From: Halomonas binhaiensis
GTDB taxonomy: Bacteria; Pseudomonadota; Gammaproteobacteria; Pseudomonadales; Halomonadaceae
Assembly: GCF_008329985.2 (NCBI RefSeq)
Contig: NZ_CP038437.2
Location: forward strand, 1,550,001 to 1,614,000
Direction: 5' to 3'
DNA: 64,000 bases
Shown: positions 16,999 to 24,742 of the stretch, one piece after another
How the letters are laid out: each line of letters begins with the position of its first letter
Numbering within the stretch: the stretch's first letter is position 1
Notes under the pieces: model-generated
Databases searched by the model: none
What the model saw: the letters and a program-made list of their open reading frames with translations, nothing else
Told to the model about the DNA's origin: nothing
Program-made: the position numbers and the translations under genes

Positions 16999-17991
16999 GT
17001 GGGGCGGGATCCTAAGCCGCCGCGTTATACGGTGATTCGGAATGTTTTGCGCGAGAGTATTCTTGATCAGCGCATTGCTCCCAATCTTGTTCTCCTCGAG
17101 GGCGCCATTGCGCGCTTGTTCGGTACCAGCCGAGGACCCGTGCGCAAGGCGTTGGAGCTGCTTCATGAAGAAGGTGTGATCAGCCGTTTTGAAGGTCGTG
17201 GTTTTCTGGCGACGTCTGACCCGGATTCCGTGGTGCCGGCGCGTGACCCACTAACGCCGAGTGCGCTGAGGCTCAATCACAAGGAAGGCTCCGTGGTTGA
17301 CCAGCGTTCAGTGGCCGAGAGGATCTATGATGACGTTGAGGACGCAGTAGCGACCTGTATTGCTTTCGGCCATTTTCGTATTATTGAAACCACCCTCAGC
17401 GATTACTACGGCGTCAGCCGCACGGTGGCACGTGAAGTGTTGGGGCGTTTGCGTAGCCAGCGGTTGGTCGAGAAAGGGCCGCGTTCCCACTGGCTGGCCG
17501 GCCCCTTGACCTCTCAGGCGGTGCTGGAGGATTACGAGATTCGCGTATTGCTGGAGCCTGCAGCGTTGCGCGCTTCGGCACCTCTGCTGGCACGTAGTGA
17601 GTTACTGGAAATGCAGCAGCGCCTGCAGCGTCTGCTGGATGATCCTGCCCTGCTGAACGCGGCCGAGATCTCTCGCCTTGAAAATGATCTGCATCGCCAG
17701 TGCCTGCGCCACTACCGCAACCGTAAAGCGGCAGAAATGATTGCTCAGAGTCAGTTGCCGATTCTCGTCAACCGACTGTTCTTTCAGTCATTGGGTGTGC
17801 CGCTATGTGAGCCGATGGTGGTTGAGCATAAGTTGGTGATCGATCATCTGTTGTACGGTGCTTTCGATGCTGCCGCCTCCAGTCTCGAATCCCATCTACT
17901 GGCGTCTTCAGAACGGACCAGAAGTCGCCTCAAGGTGTTATCTGTTTTTCCCGAACCAGATCTTCCTCCCTATTTGACGAGAATCAGCTGA
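16999..17991 (+). CDS. GntR-family regulator with two HTH domains and FCD domain
   Basis: The protein has one winged HTH at about residues 8-70 (VIRNVLRESILDQRIA, then SRGPVRKALELLHEEGVI), a second at about 105-165 (AERIYDDVEDAVATCIAFGHF, then SRTVAREVLGRLRSQRLV), and a C-terminal FCD ligand domain (about 175-310). Classical FadR-type members carry only one HTH. GTG at 16999 is the first usual start, yet the strong GGGAGG lies about 7 bp before an in-frame CTG at 16978 and 28 bp before the GTG, so initiation at CTG is possible. It probably controls the divergent permease-amidase operon and the downstream CE4/MFS/SDR genes. Confidence 0.85.
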   Translation: MGRDPKPPRYTVIRNVLRESILDQRIAPNLVLLEGAIARLFGTSRGPVRKALELLHEEGVISRFEGRGFLATSDPDSVVPARDPLTPSALRLNHKEGSVVDQRSVAERIYDDVEDAVATCIAFGHFRIIETTLSDYYGVSRTVAREVLGRLRSQRLVEKGPRSHWLAGPLTSQAVLEDYEIRVLLEPAALRASAPLLARSELLEMQQRLQRLLDDPALLNAAEISRLENDLHRQCLRHYRNRKAAEMIAQSQLPILVNRLFFQSLGVPLCEPMVVEHKLVIDHLLYGAFDAAASSLESHLLASSERTRSRLKVLSVFPEPDLPPYLTRIS

Positions 17992-18525
17992 GGAAGGGCT
18001 GTATCCGCTTAACGATCCCTGATGGGTAACGACTTGAGCGCAACACTCAGGTTGAAGCGTTATTCGTTTATTGCCCACCTCTGCCATTTTCTCTGCATAT
18101 CCCTTTTCACCTTGAACGCTCCCGCCCCACCGAATCTGTTCGGCAGACGGTGCTTTGAACTCCCGTCATTGATCCGAATCAATAAAATGATCTTTGTATC
18201 CTATAGTCGAATTCAAATGGTTTCAGTATTCGCTTCACGACCTGTTGCTGTCATGGAGGGACATGTCATTGCAATTTTTCAATTAGCTGTTTTTGTTAGA
18301 AATTATTGAGGTATTCATCGGGTTTTTTTGCTGGAGGGCTGATCGTGCTGAGCACAAAATCATCAAAAATTAGGTCGCTTTTGGTGATTTGACAAAAATG
18401 ACGTTTGTATCCAATATCCAAAAAATCCAGTCATGGATAACCATCATCTACGCAGCGCTTGATGGTTACGCCTGCGAAGGCAGTGCCAACTGAAGTCAAC
18501 GAATTCACAACAAGAGGTGTTGATA
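17992..18525. promoter_or_regulatory. Long AT-richer leader before the CE4 enzyme gene
   Basis: A 534-bp non-coding stretch. Two copies of TTGTATCC at 18194-18201 and 18405-18412 match the motif in front of the NCS1 operon and are candidate half-sites of the GntR regulator. A 95-codon open frame at 18022-18309 has no family resemblance, no ribosome binding site and unusual composition, so I do not call it. Confidence 0.45.
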
Positions 18526-19407
18526 ATGGCAAAGAAGGAGATTCTCTGTGCGTTTGGCGTCGATGTGGACGCTGTGGCTGGCTGGTTGGGTTCATATGGA
18601 GGTGAAGACTCACCAGACGACATCTCTCGCGGCCTGTTCGCGGGAGAGGTAGGAGCGCCTCGGCTGCTCAAGCTGTTCGAGCGCTATAACCTCAAGACCA
18701 CCTGGTTCATTCCTGGTCATAGCATCGAAACCTTTCCTGAGCAGATGAAGGCGGTGGTAGAGGCGGGACATGAAGTGGGGATTCATGGCTATAGCCACGA
18801 AAACCCGATTGCCATGACTCGGGAGCAAGAGCGTGATGTGCTCGATTACAACATTGATCTGGTGACCCAACTGACGGGCAAGCGTCCGACCGGTTATGTA
18901 GCGCCCTGGTGGGAATTCAGCCCTGTCACTAATGAGTTGTTGCTGGAACGTGGCATCAAGTATGACCACAGTCTTATGCACAATGATTTCCATCCATACT
19001 ACGTTCGGGTCGGTGACTCCTGGACAAAGATCGATTACTCCAAGCCTGCCCGCGAGTGGATGAAACCGCTTGAGCGTGGCAAGGAAACGGATCTGATCGA
19101 GATTCCTGCCAATTGGTATCTCGATGACCTGCCGCCGATGATGTTCATCAAGAAATCCCCCAACAGCCATGGCTTTGTCAGCCCGCGCCAGCTTGGCGAG
19201 ATGTGGCAGGATCAATTCGACTGGGTTTATCGCGAGAATGATTATGCGGTCTTCACCATGACGATCCACCCCGATGTGTCTGGGCGCCCACAGGTGCTGT
19301 TGATGTTGGAGCGGATGATCGAGCACATGCTGGCCCACGAAGGCGTACGTTTCTGCACTTTCGATGAAATTGCAGATGACTTCGCCGCCAGACAGCCGCG
19401 CAAATAG
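18526..19407 (+). CDS. CE4 polysaccharide-deacetylase-like hydrolase (HpPgdA / cyclic imide hydrolase type)
   Basis: The 293-residue protein has a NodB-type barrel: the [17 protein letters not shown] start (residues 10-26) with the metal-binding Asp, the [12 protein letters not shown] segment (HxxxH, about 82-93) and [11 protein letters not shown] near 245. It closely resembles the Helicobacter pylori PgdA-like group, whose members include enzymes reported to hydrolyse cyclic imides and are related to the PuuE allantoinase. No signal peptide is present, which argues against cell-wall work and for a cytoplasmic small-ring substrate. ATG at 18526 has AGAGG 8 bp upstream. Head of a probable operon with an MFS carrier and SDRs. 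Confidence 0.85.
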   Translation: MAKKEILCAFGVDVDAVAGWLGSYGGEDSPDDISRGLFAGEVGAPRLLKLFERYNLKTTWFIPGHSIETFPEQMKAVVEAGHEVGIHGYSHENPIAMTREQERDVLDYNIDLVTQLTGKRPTGYVAPWWEFSPVTNELLLERGIKYDHSLMHNDFHPYYVRVGDSWTKIDYSKPAREWMKPLERGKETDLIEIPANWYLDDLPPMMFIKKSPNSHGFVSPRQLGEMWQDQFDWVYRENDYAVFTMTIHPDVSGRPQVLLMLERMIEHMLAHEGVRFCTFDEIADDFAARQPRK

Positions 19408-19529
19408 CAGGGAAATTCGAACGTCGAGATAGGGGCTGGCCCGTGTTCCATCCAGCGGCTGGAATGGCTCATTTGCCCCCTGTCTTGTCGCTCAACGTTA
19501 AATACCAATAACGATAAAGGGTGGCGTGG

Positions 19530-20888
19530 ATGTCTATGGATTCAAAACTTGGGCGGCCTGAAGGTCGTCCTGATAGCGACCAACCGTGGAACGCTGTCAT
19601 TACAAGAAAGCAGATCGGCTACGCTTCCTTGGTCTGTTTCATTGCCTGGGCGGCATCGGTATATGACTACACCTTGTTCGGTACCTTGTTACCGGTCATT
19701 GCCGAGGACTTTGGCTGGACCACGGCCAAGGCGACCGCTGTCAATACCTGGGCCACTATCGGTGTGTTTCTGGTGTCACTGGTGGTGGGGTCCATGCTGG
19801 ACCGCTTCGGACGCAAGAAGACTCTGATCCTGCTGGTCATCGGTGGTGCGATCAGCTCCGGGTTTTCCGGTCTGGCAATCGGTGCTGCTTCGATGGTCAT
19901 CATTCGTGCTTTCTCGGGTTTTGCTGTGTCGGAAGAAGTGGTGAATGCAGTTTACCTGAACGAAATCTATCGCAAGGCCAAAGGCCGGGGCTTCATGTAC
20001 AGCCTGGTGCAGAGTGGCTGGCCGGTGGGCGCGTTGCTGGCAGCCGGCATGACATCCCTGTTGCTGCCGGTGATCGGTTGGCGCGGTAGCTTCTTCGTTG
20101 CGGCTCTGGCATCCGTCATTGTCATTGTGATGGCAGTCAAACTGCCGGAGTCCCCGGTGTTTGCGGCGATCAAGGAGGTTGAGCGGCGGCGCAAAGCAGG
20201 CCAGAACGCCGAAGCAGACCAGTTGGCCCTTGAGCATGAGCTTGAGATGTCCAGTGATAGTCACAAGGGCATCAAAGGTGTGCTGACTCCAGAGCTGCGC
20301 CGTCACACGATTTCGCTGTCGTTGGTATGGTTGTTCAGTTGGATGGCCATCCAGGTCTTCGCGGTATTGGGCACCACAGTATTGGTCGAGGCCAAGAGTG
20401 TCAGCTTTGAAAGCTCATTGCTGGTATTGATTCTGGCCAATGCCGTGGGCTTCATCGGCTACCTGACTCACGGCTGGATCGGTGATCGGATCGGACGTCG
20501 CAATACTGTGCTGGGCGGTTTTGTGCTGGGTGGTATAGCGAGCCTGGCAATGTTGCTGGGTCCAGCCACCGAGGCTTTCGTCTATGTGATGTATGCCGTG
20601 ACTCTGTTCTTTCTGCTTGGTCCCTTCGCCGCCATTCTGTTCTACATGGGAGAATCCTTCCCACCACACGTGCGCGGAACGGGAGCCAATGTGGCCCACG
20701 TCATGGCACCCGTAGGAGCGATTGTCGGTTCAGGCCTGATCTCGATACTGCTGACCGCAGGGGTATCCATGACCATGGCAGCGATCATTGCCGGCTCTCT
20801 GCCGTTGCTGCTTAGTGGTCTGCTGATGCTGGGGTGTCGTAGGGTCGAGCACCATGTTTCTGATGTGATGGAAGGGGCTACTGCATGA
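19530..20888 (+). CDS. MFS transporter (organic-acid / sialate-lactate-type)
   Basis: A 452-residue carrier with twelve predicted membrane segments; the loop 2-3 motif appears as MLDRFGRKKTL near residue 85 and a charged central loop lies at about 205-245. The general sequence is of the NanT/aromatic-acid/lactate MFS groups; the exact substrate is unclear. Start taken at the ATG at 19530, three codons inside the first possible start. The stop overlaps the next gene's ATG by 4 bp, so it is co-translated with the SDR. It may import the substrate of the CE4 enzyme or export a product. Confidence 0.88.
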   Translation: MSMDSKLGRPEGRPDSDQPWNAVITRKQIGYASLVCFIAWAASVYDYTLFGTLLPVIAEDFGWTTAKATAVNTWATIGVFLVSLVVGSMLDRFGRKKTLILLVIGGAISSGFSGLAIGAASMVIIRAFSGFAVSEEVVNAVYLNEIYRKAKGRGFMYSLVQSGWPVGALLAAGMTSLLLPVIGWRGSFFVAALASVIVIVMAVKLPESPVFAAIKEVERRRKAGQNAEADQLALEHELEMSSDSHKGIKGVLTPELRRHTISLSLVWLFSWMAIQVFAVLGTTVLVEAKSVSFESSLLVLILANAVGFIGYLTHGWIGDRIGRRNTVLGGFVLGGIASLAMLLGPATEAFVYVMYAVTLFFLLGPFAAILFYMGESFPPHVRGTGANVAHVMAPVGAIVGSGLISILLTAGVSMTMAAIIAGSLPLLLSGLLMLGCRRVEHHVSDVMEGATA

Positions 20889-21673
20889 GCAATTTAATTC
20901 GCGACGATGGATTGAACGGCAAGGTAGCAATGATTTCAGGGGCTGCCAGCGGCATCGGTCAGGCCCTGGCCGTCTGTTATGCCCGTGCGGGAGCGCGAGT
21001 GGTAGCTGGCTACTACCCGGGAGACCCTCATGATGTGCAAGATACGGTTGCCGCGGTCAACGAGGCAGGTGGAGAATGCTTGCCCTTTGCAGTAGATGTG
21101 CGCAGTACTGAACAATGTGATGCCTTTGCCCGAAGTGCAGTGGATACCTTTGGTTCGCTAGACATTGCGGTGGCTGGTGCCGGTATTCTCCGTCAGTCGA
21201 CACTGGCGCAGCTTAGTGATGAGCGCTGGAATGACATGCTGTCCGTGGATCTCGGTGGGGTGATGCGCATCTTCCGCAGTGCTGCTGATGCCATGACCGG
21301 CCCTGGTGCCATGGTGGCAATCTCATCCATCGCCGGTGGTGTCTATGGCTGGGATGACCATGCCCACTATGCGGCTGCCAAGAGTGGCTTATTGGGATTG
21401 GTGAAATCTCTGGCTGTCGAACTGGCCCCGCGAGGCATCCGCGTCAATACCATCATTCCCGGTTTGATCGAGACGCCGCAGTCACTGGATTCGGTGAATT
21501 CGCTGGGACCCGATGGCCTCAAGGAGGCGGGGCGCTATATTCCTGCCGGTCGGGTAGGCCGGGCCGAGGAAGTCGCAACGACAGTACGTTTCCTTACCAG
21601 CGATGACTCAGCGTATATCACCGGTCAGCAGTTGATCGTCGATGGCGGACTGACGGTGCGCTGGCCGGGCTGA
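20885..21673 (+). CDS. SDR-family oxidoreductase
   Basis: A 262-residue classical short-chain dehydrogenase: cofactor motif SGAASGIGQA near residues 18-27, catalytic Ser in ISSIAGG near 140 and YAAAK near 157-161, with C-terminal GRAEEVATTVRFL. NAD or NADP preference cannot be decided. It overlaps the MFS gene by 4 bp and is followed 89 bp later by a second SDR. The substrate is unknown; a hydroxy or keto acid from ring opening is conceivable. Confidence 0.9.
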   Translation: MSNLIRDDGLNGKVAMISGAASGIGQALAVCYARAGARVVAGYYPGDPHDVQDTVAAVNEAGGECLPFAVDVRSTEQCDAFARSAVDTFGSLDIAVAGAGILRQSTLAQLSDERWNDMLSVDLGGVMRIFRSAADAMTGPGAMVAISSIAGGVYGWDDHAHYAAAKSGLLGLVKSLAVELAPRGIRVNTIIPGLIETPQSLDSVNSLGPDGLKEAGRYIPAGRVGRAEEVATTVRFLTSDDSAYITGQQLIVDGGLTVRWPG

Positions 21674-21762
21674 TTCATGCATGGTGTCGTGCTGGCTATC
21701 CAAGATCATGCCGGGGGAGGCACAGGCTGCTCCCGGCTGTCTTCTTGTCGGGAGGTGGTGGT

Positions 21763-22503
21763 ATGTCCCATAAGTTGAGTGGAAAGGTAGCTCTGGTGGT
21801 GGGGGGAGCGAGTGGCATTGGCCGTGCCATTGCTGAGTTGTTTCATGCCGAAGACGCGTACCTGGCTGTCGCTGACTATAATGACGAGGGCTGCGCTGAG
21901 CTTTCACGCCAATTGGTGGATCGCGTGACAGCACATAGCGTGGATGTTGCCTCGGATAGTAGCGTTCAAGCTCTGATCCAGGATGTGATTGCAGCTCACG
22001 GTCATATTGATGTGCTGGTCAACAGCGCAGGGATTCTTGATGAGACTGCGTTTCTGGATATGTCGACCGACACCTTTGATCGCATGATCGGTATCAATCT
22101 GCGCGGTATTTTCGTTGTCAGCCGCCTTGTGGCGGCACATATGGTCGAGAGGCGTGAAGGGCGTATTATCAATATTGCATCTCAACTGGCGTTGAAGGGT
22201 GGAACAGGACTGGCACATTACTGTGCTGCCAAGGCCGGAGTGCTGGGGTTGACGAAATCCATGGCACGTGAGCTGGCACCCTTTAATGTACTGACCAATG
22301 CCATAGCACCGGGTCCCATCTTGACACCGATGCTCGGAGGACTGAGTGACGAGTGGATTGCTGCCAAGGAAGCTGAGCTTCCGCTCGGCCGCTTCGGACG
22401 TGCGGAGGAGGTGGCACCCACGGCACTGATGCTGGCAGCATCACCGGACGGTGATTTGTATCTTGGACAGACACTGGGCCCCAATAGTGGGGATGTGATG
22501 TAA
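21763..22503 (+). CDS. SDR-family oxidoreductase
   Basis: A 246-residue classical SDR with VGGASGIGRA (residues 13-22), the NSAG motif near 85, the catalytic Ser in NIASQLAL near 135 and YCAAK near 150. I start at ATG 21763, which has GGAGG about 8 bp upstream; the upstream in-frame starts lack a binding site. It is the last gene of the CE4-MFS-SDR-SDR series and is convergent with the LysR gene, with a nested inverted repeat between them. Confidence 0.9.
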   Translation: MSHKLSGKVALVVGGASGIGRAIAELFHAEDAYLAVADYNDEGCAELSRQLVDRVTAHSVDVASDSSVQALIQDVIAAHGHIDVLVNSAGILDETAFLDMSTDTFDRMIGINLRGIFVVSRLVAAHMVERREGRIINIASQLALKGGTGLAHYCAAKAGVLGLTKSMARELAPFNVLTNAIAPGPILTPMLGGLSDEWIAAKEAELPLGRFGRAEEVAPTALMLAASPDGDLYLGQTLGPNSGDVM

Positions 22504-22505
22504 CT

Positions 22506-22579
22506 CCATGTCGAATCTGGTTGCCTAAAGTGCTGCAGTTATTCTATGGATCCAGGCTAAGCGCTTAGCCTCGACATGG
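22506..22579. terminator. Nested inverted repeats between convergent SDR and lysR genes
   Basis: CCATGTCGA (22506-22514) pairs with TCGACATGG (22571-22579), and inside it AGGCTAAGCGCTTAGCCT (22554-22571) is a perfect 18-bp palindrome. The element lies just after the SDR stop and before the lysR stop. There is no T-run, so it may be a bidirectional stem or a protein-binding palindrome. Confidence 0.5.
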
Positions 22580-22635
22580 GGCATCTGGAGGAGGACAGGC
22601 TGTTGCTTGTTTCTTGAATTCAACCAATAAGTGCA

Positions 22636-23544
22636 TCATCCCACCGCCATGGCCTCGATCAGTGCATCATGAAACGCCTGCGCCGTGGGTGTTAGACCTC
22701 GTCCGGCATCCCAGGCCAGGCCCACGTCCATGGTCGGAATCGGGTCGCTGAGATCGATGTGCTCGATACGCCGCCCTTCCAGTGACCAGGGACGGTAGAC
22801 CATATCCGAAAGAATGCTGATACCAGCGCCATTGGCCACCAGGCTTCGTACCGCTTCCACGGAAGACGTACTGAACAGTGTGCGTGGCGCCAGGCCGCTG
22901 GGTGCCCAGTATTTGAGCGCTGTCTGCTCGGCTTCGTCGACATTGAGCATGATGTATGGCTCCTGGGCGACATCTTCCAGGCCTACCTGTCGACGTTCCA
23001 ATAGCGGATGGTGACTTCCGACCCATAGCCGCCTCGGCGAGCGAATCAACAGGTGTGTTTCCAGCGGCGTGTCGGGTTCCAGGTTGGAGACAAGCATGAT
23101 GGCCAGATCGAATGTGGCGTTTTTCAGGCCGGCCTGGATGACGGGTCTGGGGGCTTCATGCAAGCGTACTTCGACCCCCGGATAGCGGCGTTGGAATTGA
23201 GCCAGCAAGGGCGGCAGGAAGTAACCGGCCACGGTGTAGCTCATGGCCAGCTCCAGTCGGCCAGTGAGTGTGGGGGAATGCACCCTTGTGCTATCGAAGG
23301 CCTCATCCACGGCCTGGAAAACATGCCGAACCTGTTGCAGAAAACGGGTACCTTCGCGGGTCAGCAGCATGCCCTGGGCCTGACGATCGAATAATTTTAC
23401 GCCCAGTTCTTCCTCGATTTCCCGGACGCCAGTGGTGATGGAAGACTGTGAGACATTCAGGTCGACCGCGGCCTGGGTGACTTTGCCGCTTTCAGCAACG
23501 GCCACAAAATAACGTAGCTTTCGCAGTGATGGAGTTCTTGCCAT
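22636..23544 (-). CDS. LysR-type transcriptional regulator
   Basis: A 302-residue regulator: winged HTH at residues 1-65 (LRKLRYFVAVAESGKVTQAA, then SQSSITTGVREIEEELGVKLF) and an effector domain from about 90. It is divergent from the pxpA operon, the usual position of a LysR activator with its target, so the ligand is probably the substrate of that operon (inference). Its last 50 codons are repeated with 97% identity at 10.86-11.02 kb. Confidence 0.93.
   Translation of the reverse strand: MARTPSLRKLRYFVAVAESGKVTQAAVDLNVSQSSITTGVREIEEELGVKLFDRQAQGMLLTREGTRFLQQVRHVFQAVDEAFDSTRVHSPTLTGRLELAMSYTVAGYFLPPLLAQFQRRYPGVEVRLHEAPRPVIQAGLKNATFDLAIMLVSNLEPDTPLETHLLIRSPRRLWVGSHHPLLERRQVGLEDVAQEPYIMLNVDEAEQTALKYWAPSGLAPRTLFSTSSVEAVRSLVANGAGISILSDMVYRPWSLEGRRIEHIDLSDPIPTMDVGLAWDAGRGLTPTAQAFHDALIEAMAVG
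22646..22804 (-). repeat. Intact copy of the duplicated lysR 3' segment
   Basis: This part of the lysR gene matches 10866-11024 base for base with a constant offset of 11780. After three differences near the outer end (10871-10873), only five substitutions remain in 151 bp. The two copies are in direct orientation and bracket the CobW/amidase/NCS1/GntR/CE4/MFS/SDR genes. Confidence 0.85.
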
Positions 23545-23670
23545 GGCCTGATGTCCACTGAGTTTACGCTAGGTGTTCGGATTTTTTGATAATGCCAAAC
23601 AAGAATGAATAATTCCAAAGATAAAAGGGCTGAGATACACCTGTGGGTACCGAAAGACGGGAGACTCACA

Positions 23671-24429
23671 ATGACAACGGTTCTGGACATCAATGCGGAC
23701 ATGGGAGAGGGGTTTGGCCCATGGCTGATTGGCGAAGGTGTCGATGATGACATCATGGCATTGATCAGTTCTGCCAATATCGCGACCGGCTTCCATGCTG
23801 GCGATCCTTCCACCATGACCCACAGCCTGCGTGAAGCTCGGAAACATGGTGTGGCCGTCGGTGCCCACCCCGGATTTCGTGACCTGGTCGGTTTCGGGCG
23901 CCGACATATCAATGCCAGCCCGGAAGAGCTGGTCAATGACGTGCTCTATCAGTTGGGCGCGCTGCGTGAACTGGCCCGGCGAGAGGGACAGACGCTGCAC
24001 CACCTCAAGCTGCATGGTGCGTTGTTCATGCATGCGGCACGAGACGAGGCGTTTGCGACTCAGCTGTGTGAAGCCCTGGTGGCGTCAGGCACTGATCTGC
24101 CGATCTATTGCTTGGTGGATTCAGTGCTCGACCGAGTGGCTCGGCAGGCCGGCTTGCGTTCCGTTCACGAATTCTATGCCGATCGTGACTACGACGATAA
24201 CGGTTCGATTGTCTTCGTCCGTCAGGTGGCGCGACGTGACCCGGATCAGGTTGCCGCCAAGGTGCTGCTGGCTGTCACCGAGGGTGTCGTCGAGAGCATC
24301 AATGGCAAGCGAGTGGCGGTGAGCTGCGATTCGGTGTGCCTGCACAGCGACTCGCCGGGAGCACTGGATATGCTCAAGACCATTCGTCGTCGCCTGGGTG
24401 AAGCCGGTATCGCAGTGCGGACGGTGTGA
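23671..24429 (+). CDS. pxpA: LamB/YcsF protein, 5-oxoprolinase subunit A
   Basis: A 252-residue TIM-barrel-like metal-dependent hydrolase of the LamB/YcsF family. It begins VLDINADMGEGFGPW and has the GFHAGDP and GAHPGFRD motifs (about residues 45-75) that supply metal and substrate ligands. In E. coli, PxpA works with PxpB and PxpC to hydrolyse 5-oxoproline with ATP. I chose ATG 23671 after GGGAG; the upstream 22 codons are leader. It heads an operon in which biotin carboxylase and carrier genes come before pxpB and pxpC. Confidence 0.93.
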   Translation: MTTVLDINADMGEGFGPWLIGEGVDDDIMALISSANIATGFHAGDPSTMTHSLREARKHGVAVGAHPGFRDLVGFGRRHINASPEELVNDVLYQLGALRELARREGQTLHHLKLHGALFMHAARDEAFATQLCEALVASGTDLPIYCLVDSVLDRVARQAGLRSVHEFYADRDYDDNGSIVFVRQVARRDPDQVAAKVLLAVTEGVVESINGKRVAVSCDSVCLHSDSPGALDMLKTIRRRLGEAGIAVRTV

Positions 24430-24484
24430 TCTTTCCTACCAATTGCCCATCAATAACAACATTTTTGAATGAAGGACCCATGCC

Positions 24485-24742
24485 ATGTCACAACTTACTC
24501 AACAAGCCCCGTTTCCCGGCGTCTTCTACTGTCGGCCCTCGCCGGACTCTGACCCCTTTGTCGAGCCTGGCAGCTCGGTGGATGCGAACACAACTATCGG
24601 CTTGCTGGAAGTCATGAAGCAATTCGTCGAGGTCAAGGCCGAGGCTGCTGGCAAGGTACTGGAGGTTCTGGCCGGCGATGAACAGCTGCTGGAGGCCGGT
24701 GATGACATTCTGGTGATCGACACCAGTGGGGAGGGCGCATGA
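24485..24742 (+). CDS. Minimal biotin carboxyl carrier protein
   Basis: An 85-residue single biotinyl domain. The biotinylated Lys is in LLEVMKQF (Lys48 region), a variant of the usual EAMKM; the second half repeats the hairpin with AAGKVLEVL. The N-terminal Ala/Pro linker of fatty-acid AccB (about 150 residues) is missing, so it is unlikely to be the housekeeping carrier. It overlaps the biotin carboxylase ATG by 4 bp and surely forms a pair with it. Confidence 0.92.
   Translation: MSQLTQQAPFPGVFYCRPSPDSDPFVEPGSSVDANTTIGLLEVMKQFVEVKAEAAGKVLEVLAGDEQLLEAGDDILVIDTSGEGA

Noticed and set aside
18022..18309. Possible 95-residue gene in the long leader before the CE4 enzyme
   Set aside because: No ribosome binding site, no hydrophobic or domain pattern of a real protein, and the area holds likely operator motifs.
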